Shown piece after piece: positions 24,720 to 33,577 of a DNA stretch of 64,000 nucleotides. Source of the DNA: PALSA-1353 sp050014015 (GTDB taxonomy: Bacteria > Planctomycetota > Phycisphaerae > Tepidisphaerales > Tepidisphaeraceae). Position 1 is the first letter of the stretch. Each line of letters begins with the position of its first letter. A program made the translations under genes and the position numbers. Under the pieces are notes generated by a model that was given only the letters and a program-made list of their open reading frames with translations, was not told where the DNA came from and did no database searches. The stretch covers positions 62,001 to 126,000 of the forward strand of contig JBEKEC010000004.1 in the NCBI GenBank assembly GCA_050014015.1. Reading direction: 5' to 3'.

Positions 24720-25759
24720 AACCCTTCGCTCCCTTGACCGGCAAGTTCATCTCCGCCGTCCGGCGGCGAATCCTGCTCATTCGCATCGCCGAATCCATCG
24801 CCGTTGCAACCGCCATCGCCTCGGCGGCAGGCGTGGCGCTTCTACCCATTGCGTGGTGGCGCGGCCAATCCGCGTTGCCGATGGCCTCGGCGCTCTTTCT
24901 GCTCGGACTCCTCTGCGGACTGATCCGCGGAATCTCCCGCCGTCCCACGGTTCTCCAGGCCGCCGTCGAAGCCGACCGGCAACTCGATCTGCACGAACTG
25001 CTCGGCACCATTCTCCAACTCGCCGCCAGCCCCGCCGAATCCGCATGGCGAGATTCCGTCGCCGCCTTCGCCGAGAACCAATGCCGATCGCTAAAACTAA
25101 AACCCTCGGCCGTCATCGTCTCTCGCCTGGGCCTGCGCGCCTGGGCCGGCATCGGAATCCTCGGCGCACTGCTTCTTACTTCCGCCGCATTGACCGCCCG
25201 GCCCGCCGATGTCACCGCCGCCTCTTCCTCGGCCCTGGCCTACGTTCCGGCCAATTCGTCCCAGCCCCCCGACGCGGCCCCGACAAACATTAATGAAGAA
25301 CCCGCACGAACCGCCGCTCGCCCCCCAGGCCCCGGTGGCACAGACGATGATTCCAATCGCGCCTTCCCGCGGAACCGCTCTGATGACTCCACCGGCGGTT
25401 CAGTCCCCCGGCAAAACGTGCAATCGCATTCTGCAAATGGATTAGGTTCAACCCCCGGCGGCGGCATCGCCGTCATCCCCGCCCCGATGCTTCCCCCCGA
25501 ATGGCCGCAAACCCACAACGTCAACGGCGATATTTCCCACGCCGGCCGCGTTGCCGCCGGCACCGGCCAATCCGACCCCCGCGCCCCGGGCGATACGAAT
25601 TCAACCATCGCATCGTCCGCGTCTGCCGTGGCACATCCCGCCCCCTGGACGACGCCCGGCTGGCCCACCGACGCCGCCGCGGCCGAGAACTCCATCACCA
25701 CCGGCCGCATCCCAGACGCCGACGCCGATCTTGTACGCGATTATTTTCAGAGGGATTGA
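24716..25759 (+). CDS. Membrane protein with proline-rich extracytoplasmic region
   Basis: 347 residues from GTG 24716. Two close helices (about 20-40 and 48-65) are followed by a helical stretch (VEADRQLDLHELLGTILQLA), a third helix near 145-160, and a Pro/Thr/Ala-rich disordered tail. The helical cassette resembles the DUF4175-type membrane proteins that sit beside BatA-like proteins, but that is a weak comparison. It overlaps the TPR gene. Function unknown. Confidence 0.6.
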   Translation: MKPFAPLTGKFISAVRRRILLIRIAESIAVATAIASAAGVALLPIAWWRGQSALPMASALFLLGLLCGLIRGISRRPTVLQAAVEADRQLDLHELLGTILQLAASPAESAWRDSVAAFAENQCRSLKLKPSAVIVSRLGLRAWAGIGILGALLLTSAALTARPADVTAASSSALAYVPANSSQPPDAAPTNINEEPARTAARPPGPGGTDDDSNRAFPRNRSDDSTGGSVPRQNVQSHSANGLGSTPGGGIAVIPAPMLPPEWPQTHNVNGDISHAGRVAAGTGQSDPRAPGDTNSTIASSASAVAHPAPWTTPGWPTDAAAAENSITTGRIPDADADLVRDYFQRD

Positions 25760-25762
25760 TCG

Positions 25763-25847
25763 TGGTCATTTGTCATTAGTCATTTGTCATTAGCAAGACA
25801 ATGCGGAATCAGCGATACGAATGACAAATGACGAATGACCAATGACA
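25763..25847. repeat. Palindromic repeat GTCATTTGTCATTAGTCATT type, between convergent genes
   Basis: Left part repeats gtcatttgtcattagtcatt, right part near 25820 repeats the reverse complement atgacaaatgacgaatgacc. It lies between the convergent 3' ends of the 24716 gene and atpD and can form a hairpin in either direction, fitting a bidirectional terminator role. Another copy is at 30331-30422. Confidence 0.75.
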
Positions 25848-25853
25848 ATTCCC

Positions 25854-27281
25854 CTACTTCGCCATCTCTTTCGCCCGCGCCCGCACGTCGTCCAGATTTC
25901 CAACGTACAAAAACGCCTGCTCCGGAAGATCGTCCGCCTTGCCGTTGCAGATGTCGTCGAAGCTCTTGAGATTGTCGGCGATCTTCGTGTAAATGCCCTT
26001 CTTCCCTGTGAACTGTTCGGCCACGAAGAACGGCTGGCTGAAGAATCGCTCGATCTTGCGCGCCCGGCTGACGATCAGCTTGTCCTCTTCGCTCAGCTCG
26101 TCCACGCCCAATATGGCGATGATGTCCTGCAAGTCGCGGTAGCGCTGGAGCATGTTCTGCACCTTGCGGGCGATGCGATAGTGGTCCTCGCCGACGATCT
26201 GCGGGTCCAGCGCCCGGCTGGCCGATGCCAGCGGGTCCACCGCCGGATATATTCCCTTCGAGGCGATGGAACGCTCCAGGTAGATGAACGCGTCGAGGTG
26301 CGCGAAGGCGTTGGCCGGCGCCGGGTCGGTCGGGTCGTCCGCCGGCACGTACACCGCCTGCACCGACGTGATCGCACCGTGTTTGGTGCTGGTGATCCGC
26401 TCCTGCAATTCGCCCATTTCCGTCGCCAGCGTCGGCTGATATCCCACGGCGCTGGGCATGCGCCCCAGCAGGGCCGACACTTCCGATCCCGCCTGCGTGA
26501 AGCGGAAGATGTTATCGATGAACAGCAGCGTGTCCGCGCCCGTTTCATCGCGGAAATATTCCGCCATGGTCAGCGCGCTCAGCGCCACCCGCAACCTCGC
26601 CCCCGGCGGTTCGTTCATCTGCCCGAACACCATCACCGTCTGATCGATCACGTGCTTGCCCGTCGTGCCGATCTGGGCCTCCTGCATTTCCAGCCACAGA
26701 TCGGTCCCCTCGCGCGTGCGTTCCCCCACGCCGGCGAAGACCGAATATCCCCCATGCTGCTGCGCGATTCGCGCGATCAATTCCTGGATCACCACCGTCT
26801 TGCCCAGCCCGGCCCCGCCGAACAGGCCCGATTTGCCGCCGCGCAAAAATGGCGTCAGCAGATCGATCACTTTGATCCCCGTCTCGAACACCTCGGCCTT
26901 GGGGGTCAGGTCGACAAACGGCGGCGGATCGCGATGGATCGGCCGGCGCTCTTTGATGTTCACCGGCCCGCGATTGTCGATCGGCTCTCCCAGCAGATTG
27001 AACACCCGTCCCAGGGTTTCCTTGCCCACGGGAACCGTCAGCGACGAGCCGGTGTCCACGCAATCCGTCCCGCGTCGAAGCCCGTCCGTGCTCCCCAGCG
27101 CCACCGCGCGCACCCGCCCGCCGCCCAGATGCTGCTGAACCTCGCCCACCAGGCGGGTCGTCGTCCCGTATGCCGACAGGTCGATGTTCAACGCGTTGTA
27201 AATCTGCGGAAGCTGGTGTTCGGCAAACTCGACGTCGAAAGTCGAGCCGATCACCTGCGTGACTTTTCCGGTGGCTGCCAT
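25854..27281 (-). CDS. atpD: F1 ATP synthase beta subunit
   Basis: 475 residues, the catalytic beta subunit of F-type ATP synthase. Start MAATGKVTQVIGSTFDVEF, P-loop GGAGLGKT (usual Val replaced by Leu), catalytic Glu region GVGERTREGTDL, Walker B LLFIDNIFRFTQAG, and DPLASASRALDPQ. ATG 27281 follows GGAAGG. Unusually, no other ATP synthase gene is adjacent: a receiver protein lies upstream on the other strand and a repeat downstream. Codons and length are normal, so it is probably functional. Confidence 0.96.
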   Translation of the reverse strand: MAATGKVTQVIGSTFDVEFAEHQLPQIYNALNIDLSAYGTTTRLVGEVQQHLGGGRVRAVALGSTDGLRRGTDCVDTGSSLTVPVGKETLGRVFNLLGEPIDNRGPVNIKERRPIHRDPPPFVDLTPKAEVFETGIKVIDLLTPFLRGGKSGLFGGAGLGKTVVIQELIARIAQQHGGYSVFAGVGERTREGTDLWLEMQEAQIGTTGKHVIDQTVMVFGQMNEPPGARLRVALSALTMAEYFRDETGADTLLFIDNIFRFTQAGSEVSALLGRMPSAVGYQPTLATEMGELQERITSTKHGAITSVQAVYVPADDPTDPAPANAFAHLDAFIYLERSIASKGIYPAVDPLASASRALDPQIVGEDHYRIARKVQNMLQRYRDLQDIIAILGVDELSEEDKLIVSRARKIERFFSQPFFVAEQFTGKKGIYTKIADNLKSFDDICNGKADDLPEQAFLYVGNLDDVRARAKEMAK

Positions 27282-27397
27282 GCACCTTCCCTTGTCAAAG
27301 CCGGGGGATTGTACAATTCCTTCACAATGTGGCAAGCTCTTGACGCGGCCGCGGACACAATGCAAATTGGTCGCATAAGCCATGGAAGGTATTGCCC

Positions 27398-27787
27398 ATG
27401 TCCCTTATCCTCGTCGTTGATGACACCGCGTTGGAGCGCGAAACCGTTGCCCGCCTCCTCGAATTAGAAGGCTTCCAAACCATCGGCGCCTCCAGCGGCA
27501 AGGAGGCCTACGCCTCCCTCTATTCCCGAAAACCCGACCTGGTCCTTCTCGATCTGATGATGCCCGAAATGGACGGCATCCAACTGCTCCGCATGATTCG
27601 CCGCCATCCCCAATGGGAAGGAATCCCCATCATCGTCCTGACCGGCCTGCGCGACAGCGATAAACTCATCGCCCGCGCCCGTGAACTCGGCGTCGAAGAC
27701 ATCGTCTCCAAAGCCAAGTTCGGATTCCAAGACCTCATGATCCGAATCCGCAAAGCCCTGGCGGATCGGACGCCCGCGCCGAATTGA
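27398..27787 (+). CDS. Single-domain response regulator (CheY-like)
   Basis: 129 residues comprising one receiver domain: acidic pair VVDDTALER, phospho-acceptor Asp in LVLLDLMMPEMDG (about residue 52), conserved Thr in IIVLTGLRD and Lys in VSKAKFG. No output domain, so it signals by protein contact. GGAAGG is eight bases upstream of ATG 27398. Divergent from atpD; no kinase adjacent. Confidence 0.9.
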   Translation: MSLILVVDDTALERETVARLLELEGFQTIGASSGKEAYASLYSRKPDLVLLDLMMPEMDGIQLLRMIRRHPQWEGIPIIVLTGLRDSDKLIARARELGVEDIVSKAKFGFQDLMIRIRKALADRTPAPN

Positions 27788-27794
27788 TGCCGCT

Positions 27795-28628
27795 TTATTC
27801 GGCGCAAGCGGCGGATACCGGTCTGACCCGCACTACGATCGCCGCCGGAATCTCCGGACGTTTGGCCCAGGAAAAGGGGTTCTTCCCGCCGCCGCGCCCC
27901 GGATACCCCGGTTCCTCCAGGCCATCCACCACCAACCCCGCCGAAAAACACGACCCCAGCACCGCCGACAGCGGACGATGGAAAAAATAGTGCGCCTCCG
28001 GCTGATTGATGATCCCCACGCTCTTTCCCGCCTGGGGCGTCAAATATCTCCGAACCTCCACCCCGAACGTCTGCTCCACCCGCTCGCCCCGCACCTCCAG
28101 ATCGGCCGTGAATTTCATGTCGTTTGAACTGAAACACGGATGCGGCAACGAAAAGACGAACCGCCCAGCGCCCTTCAGCAACTTCGGCAAGGATTCCAGC
28201 AGCGGCACGATGTCGATGATGTCCATCATCGCCATGCTGCAAACCGCCGCGTCGAACCGCCCCGCCCCCAGCGACATCAGCTCCGCCGCATCCGCCACGT
28301 CGATCCGACGATATTCGATGTCGCCATCCTCGCTCCTCGTCCGCTTCCGCGCACACGCCAGAAAGTTCTCCGCAAAATCGCACGCCACCACCCGCACGCC
28401 CCGCCGGCCAAGCACGCGCGAGTAATTCCCGTTCCCGCAAGCCACGTCAAGGATCGTTTCCCCCGTTCGCGAATCGAGCAATCGATCCGTCGCCGGCATG
28501 ATCAGTTGTTTCTGAAACTCGTTCCCTTCCCCGATCTGCTGGTCCCACCAGGAAGCGATGTTCTCCCAGATGGCGAGCGTTTGTTCGACGGTAGGCTGAA
28601 ATGAGCGTGTCGGAGCCAATTCAGACAT
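27795..28628 (-). CDS. Class I SAM-dependent methyltransferase
   Basis: 277 residues. The SAM-binding loop is ILDVACGNGNYSRVLGRRGVRV; VVACDFAENFLACAR gives the acidic ribose-binding residue; FDAAVCSMAMMDI is motif II. The fold is that of UbiE/BioC-type methyltransferases acting on small molecules. It overlaps the end region of the plus-strand receiver gene by convergence and lies 25 bp after the 28654 gene, with which it may share a transcript. Confidence 0.88.
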   Translation of the reverse strand: MSELAPTRSFQPTVEQTLAIWENIASWWDQQIGEGNEFQKQLIMPATDRLLDSRTGETILDVACGNGNYSRVLGRRGVRVVACDFAENFLACARKRTRSEDGDIEYRRIDVADAAELMSLGAGRFDAAVCSMAMMDIIDIVPLLESLPKLLKGAGRFVFSLPHPCFSSNDMKFTADLEVRGERVEQTFGVEVRRYLTPQAGKSVGIINQPEAHYFFHRPLSAVLGSCFSAGLVVDGLEEPGYPGRGGGKNPFSWAKRPEIPAAIVVRVRPVSAACAE

Positions 28629-28653
28629 GAGCCGGGATACAATCCGATGTCTA

Positions 28654-29184
28654 TTATTCTGCGCCTGTAGTTCCGCGTGCTAGCACGAGCGCCCAATAGG
28701 GCCCAGGTACCTTCTTTGTCAGCTCACGGTAGGCTGTTTCAGCGGCCTCTTGCGTGGGATATCGGTGAACAGTGCTGGAACCAACGGTTTCAATAATACC
28801 GCCCGCATTTTCGTAGGCGCGTTTTATTTCGCTGAGTGAAACGGGGTCTCCTTTGCGGTGAGTGGAAATGACGCTATACCGCAGGAAACCAAGCTCGAGC
28901 GCTTCCCGTTGGGTTAACCCCATGGCCACAGTTATGCTTTTTCCCGGGGCTCGATTCGATTGGCGGTATGCGTCGAGGATGAGCTTAGACCGTTCCGCGC
29001 TGTTCATCTTTGACCATCGATCCCAGATGACCAATGAATGCAGGGTGTTGGTTTGCGAGATGCTGTTCTCAACCACGAACGGCTCTGAAAGGTTGTCAAT
29101 CGGTTGCGATAATTTATTAGCTAAATAATCCACGGCTTGGCGATGGCCATTGCGTTGCATGGGTGCGCTTGTCTTTGTATTCAT
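28654..29184 (-). CDS. Hypothetical protein, second gene of a tightly coupled pair
   Basis: 176 residues from ATG 29184, with TGGAGG six bases upstream and one base after the previous stop. Features: a helix-rich N terminus (VDYLANKLSQPIDNLSEPFV), NTLHSLVIWDRWSKMNSAERSKLILDAYRQ, and a mixed C terminus (KRAYENAGGIIETVG...). I recognise no domain, but the pairing with the HEPN-like gene and lower GC suggest a defence or toxin-antitoxin role, an inference. It is not truncated. Confidence 0.55.
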   Translation of the reverse strand: MNTKTSAPMQRNGHRQAVDYLANKLSQPIDNLSEPFVVENSISQTNTLHSLVIWDRWSKMNSAERSKLILDAYRQSNRAPGKSITVAMGLTQREALELGFLRYSVISTHRKGDPVSLSEIKRAYENAGGIIETVGSSTVHRYPTQEAAETAYRELTKKVPGPYWALVLARGTTGAE

Positions 29185-29185
29185 C

Positions 29186-29692
29186 TTACCTCCAGAGTTT
29201 ACCGGCATTCTGGCTGAACCACTTTGCGGCGCCACTCACAGTTTTCAACTCTTTCGCGGTCGGCTTATTTGCGCGATACCGGAGTATGATACTCCAATTT
29301 TCCGCAGTAATCCTGGCATGTCGGTGCATTTGTCGGCAAAAGTCGGATGGGAGGTCTCGCCCTAGGTCACGACGCTTTTCCTCCAATATGGATGCCCATC
29401 CCATGATGTTATGACCAGCGGAGACGGGCGGCGTGGTAATGGATCCTGATTTAATAAGCTGCTTTATTCTCGCTTCCGCAGTGTCGCGGGGGTTATTCAG
29501 CGGAGAATCGCCGGCAAGACCAATCAGGCGATAGTACGCTGCTTTTAATCGCATTTCTATCGAGTAACCGAATAAGTATAATGCTATGAGGGGTCGATTC
29601 GACTGGAATTCCTGGGCCTCAGCATATCTTTGTTTGGCGGCACCTTCCAATTTTCTCAGGCAATCGGTCCCAGCGCGCGACAAAAGCGACAC
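29186..29692 (-). CDS. HEPN-like helical protein, first gene of a coupled pair
   Basis: 168 residues from GTG 29692, with AAGGAGGAG seven bases upstream. The stretch KQRYAEAQEFQSNRPLIALYLFGYSIEMRLKAAYYRLIG is an all-helical segment like the first helices of HEPN domains; the canonical Rx4-6H motif is not clear (nearest HRHARI). Many HEPN proteins are RNases in toxin-antitoxin or abortive-infection systems. The stop is one base before the partner's ATG, indicating coupled translation. Domain call is tentative. Confidence 0.5.
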   Translation of the reverse strand: MSLLSRAGTDCLRKLEGAAKQRYAEAQEFQSNRPLIALYLFGYSIEMRLKAAYYRLIGLAGDSPLNNPRDTAEARIKQLIKSGSITTPPVSAGHNIMGWASILEEKRRDLGRDLPSDFCRQMHRHARITAENWSIILRYRANKPTAKELKTVSGAAKWFSQNAGKLWR

Positions 29693-29720
29693 GAACTCCT
29701 CCTTCCAAAGAATTGCCCGG

Positions 29721-30290
29721 TCATTTCTGCAAGAAGTTCCGCAGCAGCCTCTCCCCCTGCTCCGTCAAAAAACTTTCCGGATGATACTGCACCCCTTCCA
29801 GCGGCCAGGTCTTGTGCCGCACGCCCATGATCTCGTCGTGATCGGTCCAACTGCTGACCTCATATTCCGGCGGGAGCGTGCCGTTGCGGATGATCAGGCT
29901 GTGGTATCGCGTGGCCGTGAACGGGTTGGGCATCCCCACGTAAATGCTCTTGCCATCGTGATGGATTTGGTCGGTCTTTCCGTGCATGAGCCGGCCGGCC
30001 CGCTCGACGATCGCGCCGCTCACGAAGCCGATGCACTGATGGCCCAGACAAACCCCCAGCACCGGCAACTTCGGCCCGAAATGGCGGATGACGTCGTTGC
30101 TGATCCCGCCCTCCCTCGGCGTGCACGGACCCGGCGAAATCACGATGTGCGTCGGCGAAAGCCCCTCGATTTCCTCCAGCGTCACCTTGTCGTTGCGGAA
30201 AACTCGCACTTCCCGGCTCGGGTCCACCTCCCCCAGCTTCTGCACCAGGTTGTACGTGAACGAATCGTAGTTGTCGATCAGCACGATCAT
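29721..30290 (-). CDS. Anthranilate/aminodeoxychorismate synthase glutaminase subunit
   Basis: 189 residues of class I glutamine amidotransferase. N terminus MIVLIDNYDSFTYNLVQ is diagnostic of TrpG/PabA; nucleophile Cys in GVCLGHQCIGFV, and His-Glu of the triad in GVQYHPESFLTEQG. It delivers ammonia to the synthase subunit for tryptophan or folate precursors; no TrpE/PabB is adjacent, so the two roles cannot be separated. ATG 30290 is divergent from valS across a palindromic repeat. Confidence 0.92.
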   Translation of the reverse strand: MIVLIDNYDSFTYNLVQKLGEVDPSREVRVFRNDKVTLEEIEGLSPTHIVISPGPCTPREGGISNDVIRHFGPKLPVLGVCLGHQCIGFVSGAIVERAGRLMHGKTDQIHHDGKSIYVGMPNPFTATRYHSLIIRNGTLPPEYEVSSWTDHDEIMGVRHKTWPLEGVQYHPESFLTEQGERLLRNFLQK

Positions 30291-30330
30291 TGACCAATAG
30301 CGTAGGACAGCGGGAGAAAAAAGCAAAATC

Positions 30331-30422
30331 TGTCATTGGTCATTTGTCACTTGTCATTGGCATGGCCGATTCCGAATTTGCCTGCAAATGACCAATGACC
30401 AATGACAAATGACAAATGACCA
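30331..30422. repeat. Palindromic repeat GTCATTGGTCATTTGTCACT type
   Basis: gtcattggtcatttgtcact then, after about 40 bp, atgaccaatgaccaatgaca. Same family as 25763-25847 but here between divergent genes (trpG/pabA and valS), so it must lie in leader or promoter sequence, not at a shared 3' end. Confidence 0.75.
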
Positions 30423-30449
30423 ACGGATGCTTACTATCCACCCCTGCTT

Positions 30450-33400
30450 ATGACCGGAGAAATCCCCAAAACGTATGACCCGGCGTCGATCGAAGCCGAG
30501 GCTAATCGGGTTTGGCTCGAGGAACGGTGTTTCGCGGCCGACCCGGCCTCGCCCGGCGAGCCGTATTGCATCGTCATCCCGCCGCCCAACGTCACCGGGG
30601 CGCTGCATCTGGGCCATGCGATCAATAACACGCTTCAGGACATTCTCATCCGCGCCCATCGGATGCGGGGATTCAACACCGTCTGGATTCCCGGGATCGA
30701 CCACGCCGGCATCGCCACCCAGGCGGTGGTGGAAAAACAGCTCAAGGAAAAGGAAAATAAAACCCGTCACGATCTTGGCCGCGAAGCGCTCGTCCAGCGA
30801 ATCTGGGACTGGAAGAAGCAATTCGGCGACCGAATCCTGGAACAACTCAAACGCATGGGCTGTTCTTGCGATTGGGACCGCTCACGGTTCACGCTGGATG
30901 AGCAGTGCGCCCGCGCCGTCCGCGAAACGTTCTTCAAATTATTCAAAGACGGCCTCATCTACCGCGGCAAGCGGCTCGTGAACTGGGACGTGCATCTGCA
31001 AACGTCCATCTCCGATGACGAAATCTATCACGAAACGGTCAAGATGAGCCTGTGGCACGTCCGTTACCCCATCGAGGGAACGGACAAGTCGATGGTGGTG
31101 GCCACGACGCGCCCCGAGACCATGCTCGGCGATACGGCCGTGGCCGTGCATTCGGAGGATTCGCGCTGGAACTGGGCCATCGGCAAGAGCGTCGATTTGC
31201 CCCTGACCGGCCGGAAAATCCCCATCATCGCCGATGACATCCTGGTCGATCCGAAATTCGGCAGCGGCGTGGTGAAGGTCACGCCCGCCCACGATCCCAA
31301 CGACTACGCCGTCTGGCAGCGCCAGCAGGGAAAGATCGAAATTCTGAACATCCTCAATCCGGATGGCACGATCAACCAAAACGGCGGGAAATATTCCGGC
31401 ATGAAGCGGGAGGCCGCGCGAAAGAAAGTCGTCGAAGACCTGACGGCTCTCGGATTGCTGGCAAAGGAAGAGCCGTACGAATCGCCGGTCGGCCACAGCG
31501 ATCGCAGCAAAACGCCGGTCGAGCCATATTTGAGCGATCAATGGTTCGTGAAAATGGCCCCGCTGGCCGAGCCGGCCCTGGAGGTGGTGGAGAAGCAGAT
31601 CATCAAATTCTTCCCCGAACGCCATGCCCAGCAATTCCTAAGCTGGCTCGGCGAAAAGCGCGATTGGCCGATTTCACGCCAGCTTTGGTGGGGGCATCGG
31701 ATTCCGGTGTGGACAATGTTGATTCAGACCGAACCCCTCCGCGCCGCAGATAATCTGCAAGAGCACCGAGCTGCCCAACGGCTAAGGGCGAACGAATCCA
31801 TCGAGCTATTACGCGACTTTTTGGAGATGGCGGGGGTTGATTGGAGATCGGACGTATTCATTTCGCGCGACGTCAACTTGGATGACGCCGTGAGTGACCT
31901 CATTATTCCGTTCAGTGTTCGCACAAAACTTGCGACTGATGCACTTAATGCGTTTAACCAGATGGCAGAAAGCTATGAACTAAAAGAAATCAAAAGCGGT
32001 GCGGAGCGCAGTTATGTGCTTAATGAAGTCCCAGGATTCCCGCAAGCAACTAAAGCCTATTTTCCGTTGGCGCATAAAATATATGCGATCCGGCAAGACC
32101 CCGACGTTCTCGACACCTGGTTCTCCTCCGCCCTTTGGCCGCACAGCACGCTCGGGTGGCCGGAGGATACTCCGGAACTGCGGAAATGGTATCCGGGCAG
32201 CGTGCTGGTGACTTCGCGGGAAATCATCACGCTCTGGGTGGCGCGCATGGTCATGATGGGCATGTACAACATGGGGAAAGAAAAACCCCCGCAGAGCGGG
32301 GGGCTAACGGGGGAAAATCGACCGCAATTATCATCCATTAGCCCCCCGCTTTGCGGGGGTTCGCTGGGAATCCCGTTCCACCACGTCTACATTCACACGA
32401 CCATCCTCGACGGCCACGGCGAGCGGATGAGCAAATCCAAGGGGAACGGCGTCGATCCGGTGGATGTCATCGAAACGCACGGAGCGGACGCCCTGCGATT
32501 TACGCTGACGCACATGGCCACCGAAACGCAGGACGTGCGATTGCCGGTCAAGAAGAACGCGCAGGGGAAAAATACTTCGGACAAATTCGACATCGGCCGG
32601 AATTTCTGCAACAAGATTTGGAACGTCGGCAATTTCTTCGTGATCGCCAACCTGGCCAACGTCGCGCCGGAGCCGGTGGACCAGAGCAAATGGACGCTGG
32701 CCGATCGGTGGATCGTGTCGCGGTTCAACCGGACGGTCAAAGAGGCCGATGCGGCCCTGGCGGGATATCGCTTCGATCAATACGCCAAGATATGTTACGA
32801 CTTTTTCTGGAACGACTTTTGTGATTGGTACGTCGAGGCATCCAAGCCGGCGTTGAAGGCTCCCGCAACGGCCGGCCAGACGGCCAATGTACTGGCCGCC
32901 GTTTTAGACGGGGCGTTGCGACTTTTGCATCCGATGGTTCCGTTCATCACCGAAACGATCTGGTGGCGATTGAACGAAGTCCGCCCCCAGCGCGGACTGC
33001 CGGGAAAAATCGAGTGTCCCCCTAGCAAACGGTTGATTCTCGCCGCCTGGCCGGCGGAGGGAAAACTCGACGATGGCGCGGAGTCCCTGTTCCCGGCGAT
33101 CCAGGAGATCATCTCCGCCATCCGCAAGCTGCGCAACGATTACAAGGTGGACGTGAAGAAGAGCGTCGACGTTTCGATCCTTGCGCCCGGCGATTCTTCC
33201 CGCAATCTCAAATCAAATCGCGGGATCGTCGAGCTTTTGGCGACCTGCCGGCTGAAGGACCTTTCGCCCAATTTCCCGCCCGTTCCCGGCGCCGTGCGCG
33301 TGACGGCCGCCGGTTGTGATATATTTATCGAGGGTTTACAGGATCAGCACACCGAATTGCAGCGGACCGCCAAGCGAACAGACGAATTAACTCGCCAGAT

Positions 33401-33527
33401 TCAAACCCTCCAAGCCCGGCTGGCCAACGAGGCCTATATTTCCAAGGCCCCGCCGCATCTCGTGCAACAAACCAAGGATCAGTTGGCGGAAGCGCAGCGG
33501 GAACTTGGCAAACTTGGGGGTAATTAA
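30450..33527 (+). CDS. valS: Valyl-tRNA synthetase with insertions
   Basis: 1025 residues, class I synthetase charging tRNA-Val. HIGH motif HLGHAIN follows PPPNVTGAL near residue 50; KMSKS appears as RMSKSKGNGVDP near residue 660; editing-domain phrases TTRPETMLGDTAVAVH, then the C-terminal anticodon-binding domain and a coiled-coil tail (TDELTRQIQTLQARL). Two features are odd: an AT-rich insertion (about residues 430-550) between GHRIPVWT and DPDVLDTWFSSALW, and a palindromic-repeat insertion at 32285-32360. The frame stays open, so it is probably functional. Confidence 0.96.
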   Translation: MTGEIPKTYDPASIEAEANRVWLEERCFAADPASPGEPYCIVIPPPNVTGALHLGHAINNTLQDILIRAHRMRGFNTVWIPGIDHAGIATQAVVEKQLKEKENKTRHDLGREALVQRIWDWKKQFGDRILEQLKRMGCSCDWDRSRFTLDEQCARAVRETFFKLFKDGLIYRGKRLVNWDVHLQTSISDDEIYHETVKMSLWHVRYPIEGTDKSMVVATTRPETMLGDTAVAVHSEDSRWNWAIGKSVDLPLTGRKIPIIADDILVDPKFGSGVVKVTPAHDPNDYAVWQRQQGKIEILNILNPDGTINQNGGKYSGMKREAARKKVVEDLTALGLLAKEEPYESPVGHSDRSKTPVEPYLSDQWFVKMAPLAEPALEVVEKQIIKFFPERHAQQFLSWLGEKRDWPISRQLWWGHRIPVWTMLIQTEPLRAADNLQEHRAAQRLRANESIELLRDFLEMAGVDWRSDVFISRDVNLDDAVSDLIIPFSVRTKLATDALNAFNQMAESYELKEIKSGAERSYVLNEVPGFPQATKAYFPLAHKIYAIRQDPDVLDTWFSSALWPHSTLGWPEDTPELRKWYPGSVLVTSREIITLWVARMVMMGMYNMGKEKPPQSGGLTGENRPQLSSISPPLCGGSLGIPFHHVYIHTTILDGHGERMSKSKGNGVDPVDVIETHGADALRFTLTHMATETQDVRLPVKKNAQGKNTSDKFDIGRNFCNKIWNVGNFFVIANLANVAPEPVDQSKWTLADRWIVSRFNRTVKEADAALAGYRFDQYAKICYDFFWNDFCDWYVEASKPALKAPATAGQTANVLAAVLDGALRLLHPMVPFITETIWWRLNEVRPQRGLPGKIECPPSKRLILAAWPAEGKLDDGAESLFPAIQEIISAIRKLRNDYKVDVKKSVDVSILAPGDSSRNLKSNRGIVELLATCRLKDLSPNFPPVPGAVRVTAAGCDIFIEGLQDQHTELQRTAKRTDELTRQIQTLQARLANEAYISKAPPHLVQQTKDQLAEAQRELGKLGGN
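32285..32360 (+). repeat. Palindromic repeat inserted in frame within valS
   Basis: cccccgcagagcggggggct and later agccccccgctttgcggggg are near-perfect inverted arms around a 25 bp loop. It encodes about 26 residues (PPQSGGLTGENR... PPLCGGSLG) between MYNMGKEK and IPFHHVYIHTTILDG, where other ValRS have a short loop. Confidence 0.8.
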
Positions 33528-33562
33528 TCATTATCCACTGTCCATTGTCCATTATCCATTAG
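33527..33562 (+). repeat. Short tandem repeat TCCACTGTCCATTGTCCATT type
   Basis: Starts at the valS stop (taatcattatccactg) and continues tccattgtccattatccatt. It spans most of the 50 bp between valS and the next gene. I see no strong dyad, so it may be one arm of a larger repeat. Confidence 0.55.
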
Positions 33563-33577
33563 AAAGGACCTGCTCCG

